Below, in pieces: positions 1-6,093 of a stretch of DNA of 6,093 bases. Made by a program: the position numbers and the translations under genes. The stretch is from Planctomycetaceae bacterium (lineage in GTDB: Bacteria; Planctomycetota; Planctomycetia; Planctomycetales; Planctomycetaceae). The stretch is taken from positions 1-6,093 of the forward strand of contig WFOZ01000115.1 in NCBI GenBank assembly GCA_015487825.1. Direction: 5' to 3'. Within the stretch, counting starts at the first letter, position 1. Each line of letters opens with the position of its first letter. The notes under the pieces were generated by a model. The model did no database searches. It was not told the DNA's origin and saw nothing but the letters and a program-made list of their open reading frames with translations.

Positions 1-215
1 GGCGAAACCCATTGAAGCTGCGGCCTGATGATCGCAACAAGCAGCAGCAGCCCGGTTAATAACCGAATCCCCAGCAACAACCGCCGTCGACCGGTTGGTA
101 GATCTTTCGAAACAAGTCTGTACCCTCCCCAGATGCCGGCTGCGATAACAATTGCCACCAGGGCAACAATCGGCCAACTCCACAAAGGTTCCAGATTGAT
201 TCGTAACGTTGTCAT
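1..215 (-). CDS. N-terminal part of a two-helix membrane protein, probably the VWA/glutamine-amidotransferase-like partner of the BatA-type gene
   Basis: An open frame starts with ATG at 215-213 and stays open for 71 codons to the window edge, so only the N-terminus is visible. It begins MTTLRINLEPLW. A first hydrophobic segment lies at about residues 13-32 (WPIVALVAIVIAAGIWGG). A basic stretch TGRRR follows at 41-45, then a second hydrophobic segment at about 46-63, ending in the IIRPQL motif. Two helices around a basic loop, with an Arg-Pro pair after the second, is the same anchor plan as the upstream BatA-type protein (its second helix also ends in TRPTL). In planctomycetes, genes placed like this often encode large membrane proteins with a VWA or glutamine-amidotransferase-like periplasmic region. 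That part lies outside the window, so the family call is inference. The gene starts 36 bases after the upstream stop, with no Shine-Dalgarno at normal spacing. I am confident it is a real gene and moderately confident of the family. Confidence 0.75.
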   Translation of the reverse strand, partial: MTTLRINLEPLWSWPIVALVAIVIAAGIWGGYRLVSKDLPTGRRRLLLGIRLLTGLLLLVAIIRPQLQWVS

Positions 216-220
216 ATTAT

Positions 221-243
221 TGTAGGGTGCGTCCTGACGCACC
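221..243. repeat. REP-like palindromic repeat, copy A
   Basis: On the plus strand this reads TGTAG followed by GGTGCGTC-CT-GACGCACC. The palindrome at 226-243 has two perfect 8-base arms around CT. It matches the element at 5016-5038 at 20 of 23 positions, in the same orientation, including the TGTAG flank that is not part of the palindrome. It fills most of the gap between the BatA-type gene and the next gene. In the transcript it would form a stem of about 7 pairs with a 4-base loop, ending 10 bases before the next start codon. No U-run follows, so it is not a typical intrinsic terminator. The shared flank and intergenic location fit a dispersed REP-type element; a role in mRNA stability is possible but not shown. 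Confidence 0.75.
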
Positions 244-251
244 TTTGCTCA

Positions 252-2762
252 TCAACTTTCTTGTCTTCCATAAAAGAAATTCGCAGCCAGATGTTCCCCC
301 AGGAAGAACAGGATAAGCAGTGTAATCAAAATCGGATACGCCTCTTTCCCGATTCGCCCCAGCAGAACTGTTCGTTCCAGTTCTTCGTAAGTTCGCGAGA
401 GTTGCCAGCGGTCAACGCCGAACAGTTCGTCCAGTTCTGCATAGCTTAATGGTTGCAGGTCGGTCTCTTTATCTGAAAGTTGCAGCGAAAATCCATAAGA
501 ATTCATCGCCTTAGCCGGAAACAGAAGTCGATAGTTTCCGATTCGATCTGCAGCGATCTGGCGGTTTTTCTTGACTCCGTTATTACCGGAAGAAGAACGT
601 TCGCTATTGTTCGATGCTGTGATGTTGAGCAAAGTTCCCTGAAACGGAATCGAAACTTTATTCTGCCGAAGCCCGGGAAGTTGCAGCAGGGCATCTTTGC
701 CAACTGCTTCTTCAGGAACACTCAGCACAACAGGCTCTCCCACCGTGCGGTTCAAGCGTAAATCGCGTCCACCCTGTAAATACTTTGTCATCTGATCGGC
801 AAAGGCCGCGTAAATCCAATCGAGACGAGCCAGATAACTCCAGTTCTGTTGTTCGGAGGCGCCATGCAGATCGGCGCCCGTTGATAAACTGAGTACTCGT
901 CCCCGCACGTAATTCCGAACGACAATTGCAGGTGAACGCTGTTTATCGTTGAAGTTTGCAATTGGTATGGCATCGTCTGTTAAGTCGGTAAGCCAATATC
1001 GACGCACTGCAGTAGAAGAGAACAGCGAAAGGACATTTAATTCTTTCAAGTAACTGAAAACCGGGTGATCATCGCGAGTGACTTCGATTTTCTTCAGCGT
1101 TGTGGGCCGAGTATGAACACTCGGTAGTGCTGCAAGCCAATCTGCCTGACCAAGATTGCGATAGTTTTCGACATCGATGCGAGTGCTCCCCAGGATGACT
1201 CCCAAACCGCCTCCCTGTTCAACATAATTCTGGAGTGAGTTCCATGATTTTTCCGACAGTCGCGAGACGTTCATCAGGTAAATGACATCGGGCAATTTGG
1301 TTTGCGAAGAAGTTGAACTTTGTTCCAACTGTGCCAGTAATCGACTCGGCTGAATAATTTTAACTTCGTACTGATTAACACCTCGCTTGACCAGTTCCGC
1401 GGGAGCTAAGGCCTGTTCCCAGGCAAACGCTTCTTCTGCTTTTTCAGCAACGATCAACACTTTCGCACGTGGTTCGACCATCAATGAAAAAGCGATCACG
1501 TTATCAATTTTCAACGGATCACTTTGTGCGAGACGTATTTCCCCCTGCAGGATTCCGAGTGAATTCGCTTTAATTGTAAAACTGGCCTGAGCGGTCTGCT
1601 CCGCTTCCAGAGTAAGTATTGTCTGATCCCGCTTCACCAGTGAGCCGTTTCCATCATCAAGATATAGTTCTGCAACAGATTCGGTTGAACGCAAATTCTG
1701 ATTTGTCACATCAGCAGAAATACGTGCCATCGCTCCCTGAATGACCATCGCTTGCGAAAGGGAGAGGCGACTCAACGAAACATTGCTCGTCGGTTCGACA
1801 CCGACATCGATAATGTAACAACGCAGCCAGGGAGCCTGTTCAATTTCCGCTTTTAACCGCTCGGCTTCGTCCAGCGACCAGGCGGAACGCGCCCGGTCGG
1901 TGTAAATGTAAATTTCGCGAAGAAAACGATCGCTGTTTTCTCCTTCTCCCTCATCAATCAATTTCTGCCGCTCTTTCACTTGAAGCTGTATCGCAGAAAG
2001 CAGTCGATCATTCAACAACAGACTCGCATCGTGCGGTCGTAGAGACTCACGCCGCTGAAGCCGAGCCACTGCTGCGTTGAGATCTCGCAAAAATCGAATC
2101 GGTTTCGCTGTTGCGTTATCGGTAATGGAAACCTGCGAGCCGGAGGGGAATGATCTTACCTGAGTCAGCGCCAGTTCCTGAGCCTGTTCAAGCCGATTTC
2201 GATTCTCGTGCCTGTAGCCCATACTGGCAGAAACGTCAAACAGAAACACGGCTGCCACTGGTACATTAAGCTGCAATTGCTCGCCGGGATTTCGAATTTC
2301 TGAATAGACCCGCTTCTGATACGGCCACCCGACCAGCAACAACATCAACAGGAACGCAACAAAAGCAGTCCCGGCTCGCAGCCAGGATTCTCGCCAGGAT
2401 TGCACATGCTTCTGTTCAACTTTCTGCACCCAATATTTTCGCCCCAGAAAATAAGCAGCAATCGCGACCAGAATCACAATCAGTCCGGTGCCCCACTCGG
2501 AAAATGTCAATCGATAATTCGCCGCTGGAAGCGTCGGACGGGTTACCGCCAGCACGAGCAGAACAAGAATGAGAATCCGCAGCAATAGCAGTCCGATATG
2601 CCGCAGCCGCATACGCTGTGAATTTTGCTTGCGGATATTTTCCAACAATCGCAGTGCCGGGAAATCAATTTTCTTTGGACGCGAGCGCATCAACAGATGC
2701 AACACCACCGGCACGGCAGCGAGTAACAATCCATAAAGTAGTCCAGGGTGCAACAGCGACAT
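252..2762 (-). CDS. BatA-type membrane protein with VWA domain (836 aa)
   Basis: The start MSLLHPGLLYGLLLAAVPVVL is the N-terminal double-anchor signature of BatA (aerotolerance) proteins, which supports the ATG at 2762 although no Shine-Dalgarno precedes it. Helices are visible at about residues 6-24, 56-73, 91-107, 131-147 and 809-828. The basic loops at 26-54 and 108-129 fit a cytoplasmic side, which places the large middle region in the periplasm. A VWA domain starts near 168 with the metal-site motif DVSAS (D176, S178, S180); TD at 288-289 fits the later aspartate of that site. Residues 330-430 look beta-rich. Residues 433-550 resemble a glutamine-amidotransferase-like (class I) fold, with VLIVAE, PDVIYLMNV and GGGLGVILG, but I see no catalytic cysteine there. 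Ordinary BatA proteins are about 300-350 residues, so this is the long form common in planctomycetes. Known relatives sit with MoxR ATPases and DUF58 proteins and are linked to envelope stress or complex assembly; the function here is unknown. Confidence 0.88.
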   Translation of the reverse strand: MSLLHPGLLYGLLLAAVPVVLHLLMRSRPKKIDFPALRLLENIRKQNSQRMRLRHIGLLLLRILILVLLVLAVTRPTLPAANYRLTFSEWGTGLIVILVAIAAYFLGRKYWVQKVEQKHVQSWRESWLRAGTAFVAFLLMLLLVGWPYQKRVYSEIRNPGEQLQLNVPVAAVFLFDVSASMGYRHENRNRLEQAQELALTQVRSFPSGSQVSITDNATAKPIRFLRDLNAAVARLQRRESLRPHDASLLLNDRLLSAIQLQVKERQKLIDEGEGENSDRFLREIYIYTDRARSAWSLDEAERLKAEIEQAPWLRCYIIDVGVEPTSNVSLSRLSLSQAMVIQGAMARISADVTNQNLRSTESVAELYLDDGNGSLVKRDQTILTLEAEQTAQASFTIKANSLGILQGEIRLAQSDPLKIDNVIAFSLMVEPRAKVLIVAEKAEEAFAWEQALAPAELVKRGVNQYEVKIIQPSRLLAQLEQSSTSSQTKLPDVIYLMNVSRLSEKSWNSLQNYVEQGGGLGVILGSTRIDVENYRNLGQADWLAALPSVHTRPTTLKKIEVTRDDHPVFSYLKELNVLSLFSSTAVRRYWLTDLTDDAIPIANFNDKQRSPAIVVRNYVRGRVLSLSTGADLHGASEQQNWSYLARLDWIYAAFADQMTKYLQGGRDLRLNRTVGEPVVLSVPEEAVGKDALLQLPGLRQNKVSIPFQGTLLNITASNNSERSSSGNNGVKKNRQIAADRIGNYRLLFPAKAMNSYGFSLQLSDKETDLQPLSYAELDELFGVDRWQLSRTYEELERTVLLGRIGKEAYPILITLLILFFLGEHLAANFFYGRQES

Positions 2763-2856
2763 ATATCAACAAGCAGGTTCAATCCATGAAAATGAAAAAG
2801 CCAGCCAATATGATACACAGATGCAGCACCAAGGGGAAATCAGCAAGAAAAATCTG

Positions 2857-3627
2857 CTAAAAGATGCCGAGTTGGTCGCGGGCTTCTTCGGTCATCATTT
2901 CTGGTGCCCAAGGGGGAGATAGCGTCATTTTGATTTCTGCTTCATTCACGCCCGGCAGCGATTCCAAGGCTGCTTTTGCCTGGGAGATTAACTGCGGACC
3001 AGCCGGGCAGGCGGGGCTGGTGAGTGTCATTGTGAGGACAACTTCGTTTTCGTTTTCTTCCTTGCGGCTGATATCGTAAATCAAACCGAGATCGACAATG
3101 TTGACAAACAATTCCGGATCGATCACCGTCTTGAGTGCATCGAGCATCGCAGTTTCATTCGGCAAGCCCCGCTCATCTAAATTCAGTTCTGAAGATTCCG
3201 GTTCAGGCGGATTTAAATCGAGCGGAACAAGTGAAGGTGATTCGCTTGCCCCTTCCCCTTCGATCTCTTCGAGTTCATTCGTTTCCTGCATGCTCTTCAA
3301 ATCTTTTTCGCTGTAAGGGCGACTGTAAAGGCCATCTTCGCGAACGGAAACTTCAAAAATGCGAATCGGTTGCGTCGCAGGCATGCACTTCGGGACTCCC
3401 GTTTTGATATCGAACCGGGCGCCGTGCCGGGGGCATTTGATTTCGCCATCGATGATTTCGCCATCCGTCAACGGCTGCCCATCGTGCGTGCAGACATCTT
3501 CCATCACGTACCAGAAACTGCCTAACTGGATCAATAACGCAGGGGTGTCGTCAACGATAACAGAAAGACGCTGCTTCCCGTCGATTTCGTCATTCGTTGC
3601 AATCAGTTCCCACTCAAAATCACTCAT
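2857..3627 (-). CDS. Fused Rieske [2Fe-2S] ferredoxin and MIP18/SufT-like (DUF59) protein
   Basis: The 256-residue protein has two domains. Residues 1-105 form a small soluble Rieske ferredoxin: the cluster ligands are C46-x-H48 (CTHDG) and C65-x2-H68 (CPRHG), 16 residues apart, with no signal peptide or membrane segment. An acidic, proline-rich linker rich in Glu and Ser spans about 106-155. Residues 157-256 form a MIP18/DUF59 domain: DPELFVNIVDLGLIYDI at 170-186, the conserved cysteine in TSPACPAG (C207), and a tail PPWAPEMMTEEAR typical of SufT-type proteins. The family acts in Fe-S cluster maturation or transfer. The Rieske half could supply electrons or hold a cluster; that pairing of roles is inference. 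It follows sufD by 38 bases, and a weak GAG purine run sits 7-9 bases before the ATG. In some Actinobacteria a separate Rieske ferredoxin and a separate DUF59 protein are encoded in the suf operon, which supports a SUF role here. Annotation as only a Rieske protein or only SufT would each miss half. Confidence 0.9.
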   Translation of the reverse strand: MSDFEWELIATNDEIDGKQRLSVIVDDTPALLIQLGSFWYVMEDVCTHDGQPLTDGEIIDGEIKCPRHGARFDIKTGVPKCMPATQPIRIFEVSVREDGLYSRPYSEKDLKSMQETNELEEIEGEGASESPSLVPLDLNPPEPESSELNLDERGLPNETAMLDALKTVIDPELFVNIVDLGLIYDISRKEENENEVVLTMTLTSPACPAGPQLISQAKAALESLPGVNEAEIKMTLSPPWAPEMMTEEARDQLGIF

Positions 3628-3665
3628 TATTCGTCTCTCAGTATTTTTAAAATCAAGCAGGGGTG

Positions 3666-4991
3666 TTAATTATTAAATCCGAGTTTTGTCTGCACGGATT
3701 GGCTCAACGTCTCTCGCACAATTTCAACGGAGATGCGGTCAAAGACTTGCTGAAAGAAGCCGTTGACAATCATGTGCATCGCTTCATCCTGTGAAATGCC
3801 ACGGCTCATGCAGTACAAAATCTGTTCTTCATCGACTTGCCCTGCGGTCGCCCCGTGGGTGCAGCGTACATCGTCCGCTTCAATTTTTAATCCGGGAATT
3901 GCGTCGACACGGGCATCGTTGCTGAGGATGAGTGAATCGTTTCGCTGGTAGCTGTCTGTTTTTTGAGCAGCCGGAGCGACATCGATAATGCCTCGCCAGA
4001 TCATCCGGGAACGATCTCGCACGACTTCTTTATATAACAAATCGGAATGTGTATTCGGTGCTTTGTGCCACTGCGATGTGTAGAAGGAAAGTTTCTGCCG
4101 ACCGGTCGCAAACGCAACGCCATTCACTTGAGCATCCGCACCCTTCCCATCCAGCATCACATCTTGATGAATATGCGAAAACTTGCTGCCGAGTGAACCG
4201 ACAGTCCATTGCAACGAACCATCTCGCTCGACCCGTCCACATTGATGCGCGAAATGAAAGACCGAGTCATTCCAGTTTTGAAGTTGCACATAACGCAATC
4301 TCGCCTCGGCAGCAACAATCAATTCAACTGCCCCCACATGCAGCCCTGCATCTTTTTCATTCGCACAAGCCGTCTCTTCAAGTAACGTTGCGTCTGCTCC
4401 TTCTTCAAGAACAACCAACGTATGAGAACAGTCGGCTGCTTTTGCGGTGGCTAAACCAATCAAACTGTGCAGCGGTTTTTCAATCGATGTATTGCGAGGC
4501 GCATAAAGAAACAAGCCGCCCGTCCAGAAAGCCGCGTGCCAGGCACTGAAACGATCCGCATCCGGCAAGACTGCTTTGGTCATTAAGTATTCTTTGACCA
4601 ACTCTTCATGCTTGCTGATCGCTTCACTGAGATCACAAAAGATGACGCCCTGTTCGATCAATTCCGGTTCCAGATGCGACCTGACGGGATGCCCATCGGT
4701 ATGCGCGACTGAACCGCCGAATTCGCCGCGATGCTCCATCAAGGTGGAAAACTGATTTGCCTGCCCGGCTTCCGGTTGCTGTGAAACAAGATGGTAACTG
4801 TCTGGTCGAAACAGTCGCAGATCGATCCGTCGATATTCTTCCGGTTCGAGTTCTGTTTCACATAACGATTGATACAAAGCGAACGCATCACGCCGTCTTT
4901 GTGTCAGCCAGTCTGGTTCATGACGAGTTTCGAGAAAGGATTCAAAACCGTCTGAAGTAATAAGTGAAATTTGAGGCATCGCTGTCTGCAT
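3666..4991 (-). CDS. sufD: Fe-S cluster assembly protein SufD
   Basis: SufD is a scaffold subunit of the cytoplasmic SufB-SufC-SufD complex, which builds Fe-S clusters; it pairs with SufB and binds SufC. The 441-residue length is normal for the family (about 420-450). The N-terminal helical region carries EEYRRIDLRLF (51-61), matching the WRYTDL-like segment of SufD. The beta-helix core follows, with FSAWHAAFWTGGLFLYAP at 148-165. The C-terminal hallmark is CTHGATAGQVDEEQ at 377-390, then the SRGIS and MIVNGFF motifs. C377 and H379 correspond to the conserved Cys and His of E. coli SufD (C358, H360). The choice over SufB rests on the CTHGATAG motif, the N-terminal region and the tail. The ATG at 4991 is preferred to the one four codons later because GGAG lies 10 bases before it. 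It follows sufB after 96 bases that hold a palindromic repeat. Confidence 0.95.
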   Translation of the reverse strand: MQTAMPQISLITSDGFESFLETRHEPDWLTQRRRDAFALYQSLCETELEPEEYRRIDLRLFRPDSYHLVSQQPEAGQANQFSTLMEHRGEFGGSVAHTDGHPVRSHLEPELIEQGVIFCDLSEAISKHEELVKEYLMTKAVLPDADRFSAWHAAFWTGGLFLYAPRNTSIEKPLHSLIGLATAKAADCSHTLVVLEEGADATLLEETACANEKDAGLHVGAVELIVAAEARLRYVQLQNWNDSVFHFAHQCGRVERDGSLQWTVGSLGSKFSHIHQDVMLDGKGADAQVNGVAFATGRQKLSFYTSQWHKAPNTHSDLLYKEVVRDRSRMIWRGIIDVAPAAQKTDSYQRNDSLILSNDARVDAIPGLKIEADDVRCTHGATAGQVDEEQILYCMSRGISQDEAMHMIVNGFFQQVFDRISVEIVRETLSQSVQTKLGFNN

Positions 4992-5001
4992 CGCCGAAAT
5001 G

Positions 5002-5005
5002 CTCC
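5002..5005 (-). promoter_or_regulatory. Ribosome binding site of sufD
   Basis: The minus strand reads CGGAGC, with GGAG 10 bases before the ATG at 4991. The alternative ATG at 4979 has no purine-rich run at a suitable distance. This decides the start used here. It is the clearest Shine-Dalgarno in the window, though the spacing is slightly long. Confidence 0.5.
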
Positions 5006-5015
5006 GAAGAAATTT

Positions 5016-5038
5016 TGTAGAGTGCGTCGCGACGCACC
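5016..5038. repeat. REP-like palindromic repeat, copy B
   Basis: On the plus strand this reads TGTAG-A then GTGCGTCGCGACGCAC, a perfect 16-base palindrome at 5022-5037. It differs from the copy at 221-243 at three positions (one flank base and the two central bases), so both arms are kept while the centre varies. That pattern suggests selection or mechanism acting on the stem. It lies in the sufB-sufD gap, 24 bases before the sufD start codon's first base region and upstream of the GGAG. In RNA it would form a 6-pair stem with a CGCG loop. No U-run follows, so it is unlikely to be an intrinsic terminator; it could affect the SufB to SufD ratio by shaping mRNA decay, which is inference. Confidence 0.75.
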
Positions 5039-5087
5039 ATATGCGAGGGTGTAAGTGAAATTGTGAGTTAATGATGCGGCTTAATGC

Positions 5088-6093
5088 TTAACCAACCGAA
5101 CCTTCCATTTGCAGTTCGATCAGTCGATTCATTTCCACTGCATATTCCATTGGCAATTCTTTGACGAGTGGCTCGACAAAGCCGGTCACAATCATCGCAG
5201 AGGCTTCCGCTTCGGTCAGCCCGCGGCTCATCAAATAAAGCAACTGCTCTTCCGCAATTTTGGAAACAGAAGCTTCATGTTCAATCGAAACTTTGCTCTC
5301 TTCAATTTCGATATAAGGGAAGGTATCGCTTTGAGAATCGGGATCGAGAATTAAGGCATCGCAGACCACGTTCGATTTGCAATTCTCCGCCCCTTTTTCC
5401 ACTTTGACTAACCCGCGATAGGTCGAACGTCCGCCATCTTTGGAAATACTTTTCGAAATGATCCGGCTCGATGTATTCGGGGCACAGTGAACCATTTTCG
5501 CACCTGCATCCTGATGTTGCCCTTTGCTCGCAAAAGCAATCGAAAGCGTTTCGCCTCGAGCGCCCGGTTCCATCAGATAGATTGCGGGGTATTTCATCGT
5601 CAGCTTCGAGCCGAGATTTCCATCGACCCATTCCATTAAGCCGTCCTGATAAACAGTCGCTCTTTTTGTGACGAGGTTGTAAACGTTGTTCGACCAGTTT
5701 TGAATTGTTGTGTATCTGCAGCGCCCACCCTTGTTAACGATAATTTCAACAACGGCAGAATGAAGTGAATCGCTGCTGTAAGTCGGTGCGGTGCAACCTT
5801 CCACATAATGCAGCGATGCTCCTTCATCGACGATAATCAAAGTTCGTTCAAATTGCCCCATGTTCTGGGTATTGATGCGAAAATACGCTTGCAGGGGAAA
5901 TTCGATGTTTACTCCAGGCGGGATATAAATAAACGATCCTCCCGACCAGACCGCAGAATTCAAAGCAGAGAATTTGTTATCCTCTGGCGGAATGATGGTT
6001 GCAAAATATTTGCGAAACAGTTCCGGATGGTCCCGCAACGCAGAATCGGTATCGGTAAAAATAACTCCCTGCTTGGCAAGGTCTTCATTCAAC
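5088..6093 (-). CDS. sufB: Fe-S cluster assembly protein SufB, C-terminal part
   Basis: SufB is the main scaffold on which the SUF machine builds Fe-S clusters, in complex with SufC and SufD. The visible 335 codons cover the beta-helix core and C-terminus. The family is usually about 470-480 residues, so roughly 140 residues lie beyond the window edge. The frame is open at the edge; the TTG at 6092 encodes an internal leucine in the conserved helix before [13 protein letters not shown] and is not a start. Numbered from that TTG, C244 (NVVCDALI) aligns with E. coli C405, and H272 and E273 (SIEHEAS) align with H433 and E434, residues needed for cluster assembly. The end carries [23 protein letters not shown] and [13 protein letters not shown], and finishes in GSVG as many SufB proteins do. 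The stop is TAA at 5090-5088. sufC is expected nearby but is not in this window. Confidence 0.96.
   Translation of the reverse strand, partial: LNEDLAKQGVIFTDTDSALRDHPELFRKYFATIIPPEDNKFSALNSAVWSGGSFIYIPPGVNIEFPLQAYFRINTQNMGQFERTLIIVDEGASLHYVEGCTAPTYSSDSLHSAVVEIIVNKGGRCRYTTIQNWSNNVYNLVTKRATVYQDGLMEWVDGNLGSKLTMKYPAIYLMEPGARGETLSIAFASKGQHQDAGAKMVHCAPNTSSRIISKSISKDGGRSTYRGLVKVEKGAENCKSNVVCDALILDPDSQSDTFPYIEIEESKVSIEHEASVSKIAEEQLLYLMSRGLTEAEASAMIVTGFVEPLVKELPMEYAVEMNRLIELQMEGSVG

Noticed and set aside
226..243. Palindrome as a Rho-independent terminator
   Set aside because: The stem is G+C-rich, but the minus strand continues CTACAATAAT with no U-run, and a homologous copy with the same flank lies inside the suf operon.
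2763..2856. Promoter or terminator between the Rieske-MIP18 gene and the BatA-type gene
   Set aside because: No well-spaced -35/-10 pair and no stable stem followed by a U-run could be found; the T-rich patch after the stop has no matching stem.
2618..2860. An 80-codon plus-strand frame crossing the 94-base gap
   Set aside because: Most of it is antisense to the conserved BatA N-terminus, it has no ribosome site, and its sequence resembles no family I recognise.
3365..3384. TGCGTCGCA inside the Rieske-MIP18 gene as a third repeat copy
   Set aside because: It lacks the TGTAG flank and the full 8-base arms, and it is within coding sequence; it is a chance partial match.
4049..4549. A 166-codon open frame on the plus strand
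   Set aside because: It lies wholly inside sufD on the opposite strand; its protein is His-, Ser- and Arg-rich with no recognisable domain, and sufD is clearly the real gene.
5022..5037. Palindrome as an operator for a dimeric repressor
   Set aside because: The same sequence occurs at the unrelated junction at 226-243 with a changed centre and the same outer flank, which fits a dispersed repeat better than a suf-specific binding site.
6090..6092. TTG as a start codon giving a 334-residue SufB
   Set aside because: Homology to SufB continues through this point: the leucine sits in the conserved helix before the GVIFTD motif, so the start lies beyond the window.

Overview
This window reads as a single gene series on the minus strand, so transcription runs from base 6093 towards base 1. 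It holds the end of an iron-sulfur cluster assembly (suf) operon followed by two large membrane-protein genes. The likely source is a planctomycete. That rests on family resemblance: a SufB-SufD-Rieske/MIP18 arrangement, a long BatA-type protein with a von Willebrand A (VWA) domain, and a second small-headed two-helix membrane protein after it. It is also supported by roughly balanced base composition and weak or absent Shine-Dalgarno sequences. The genus cannot be fixed from the sequence.

Layout in transcription order: sufB (5088-6093, 5' end outside the window); a 96-base gap with a small palindromic repeat; sufD (3666-4991); a 38-base gap; a fused Rieske [2Fe-2S] plus MIP18/SufT-like protein (2857-3627); a 94-base gap with no clear promoter or terminator; an 836-residue BatA/VWA membrane protein (252-2762); a 36-base gap filled almost entirely by a second copy of the palindromic repeat; and the first 71 codons of another membrane protein (1-215), which runs off the window.

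SufB and SufD are the scaffold proteins of the SUF machine and work with the ATPase SufC, whose gene is not in this window. The Rieske-MIP18 protein is a plausible accessory factor: a [2Fe-2S] electron carrier joined to a domain of the family that helps mature Fe-S proteins. The two membrane proteins downstream resemble members of BatA/MoxR-type clusters of unknown exact role. No terminator separates them from suf, so read-through is possible but unproven.

The two points most worth following are the Rieske-MIP18 fusion and the pair of REP-like palindromes sharing a 23-base consensus (20 of 23 identical, same orientation). No sign of a mobile element, CRISPR array, RNA gene or defence system was seen, and there is no gene-free stretch longer than 96 bases.
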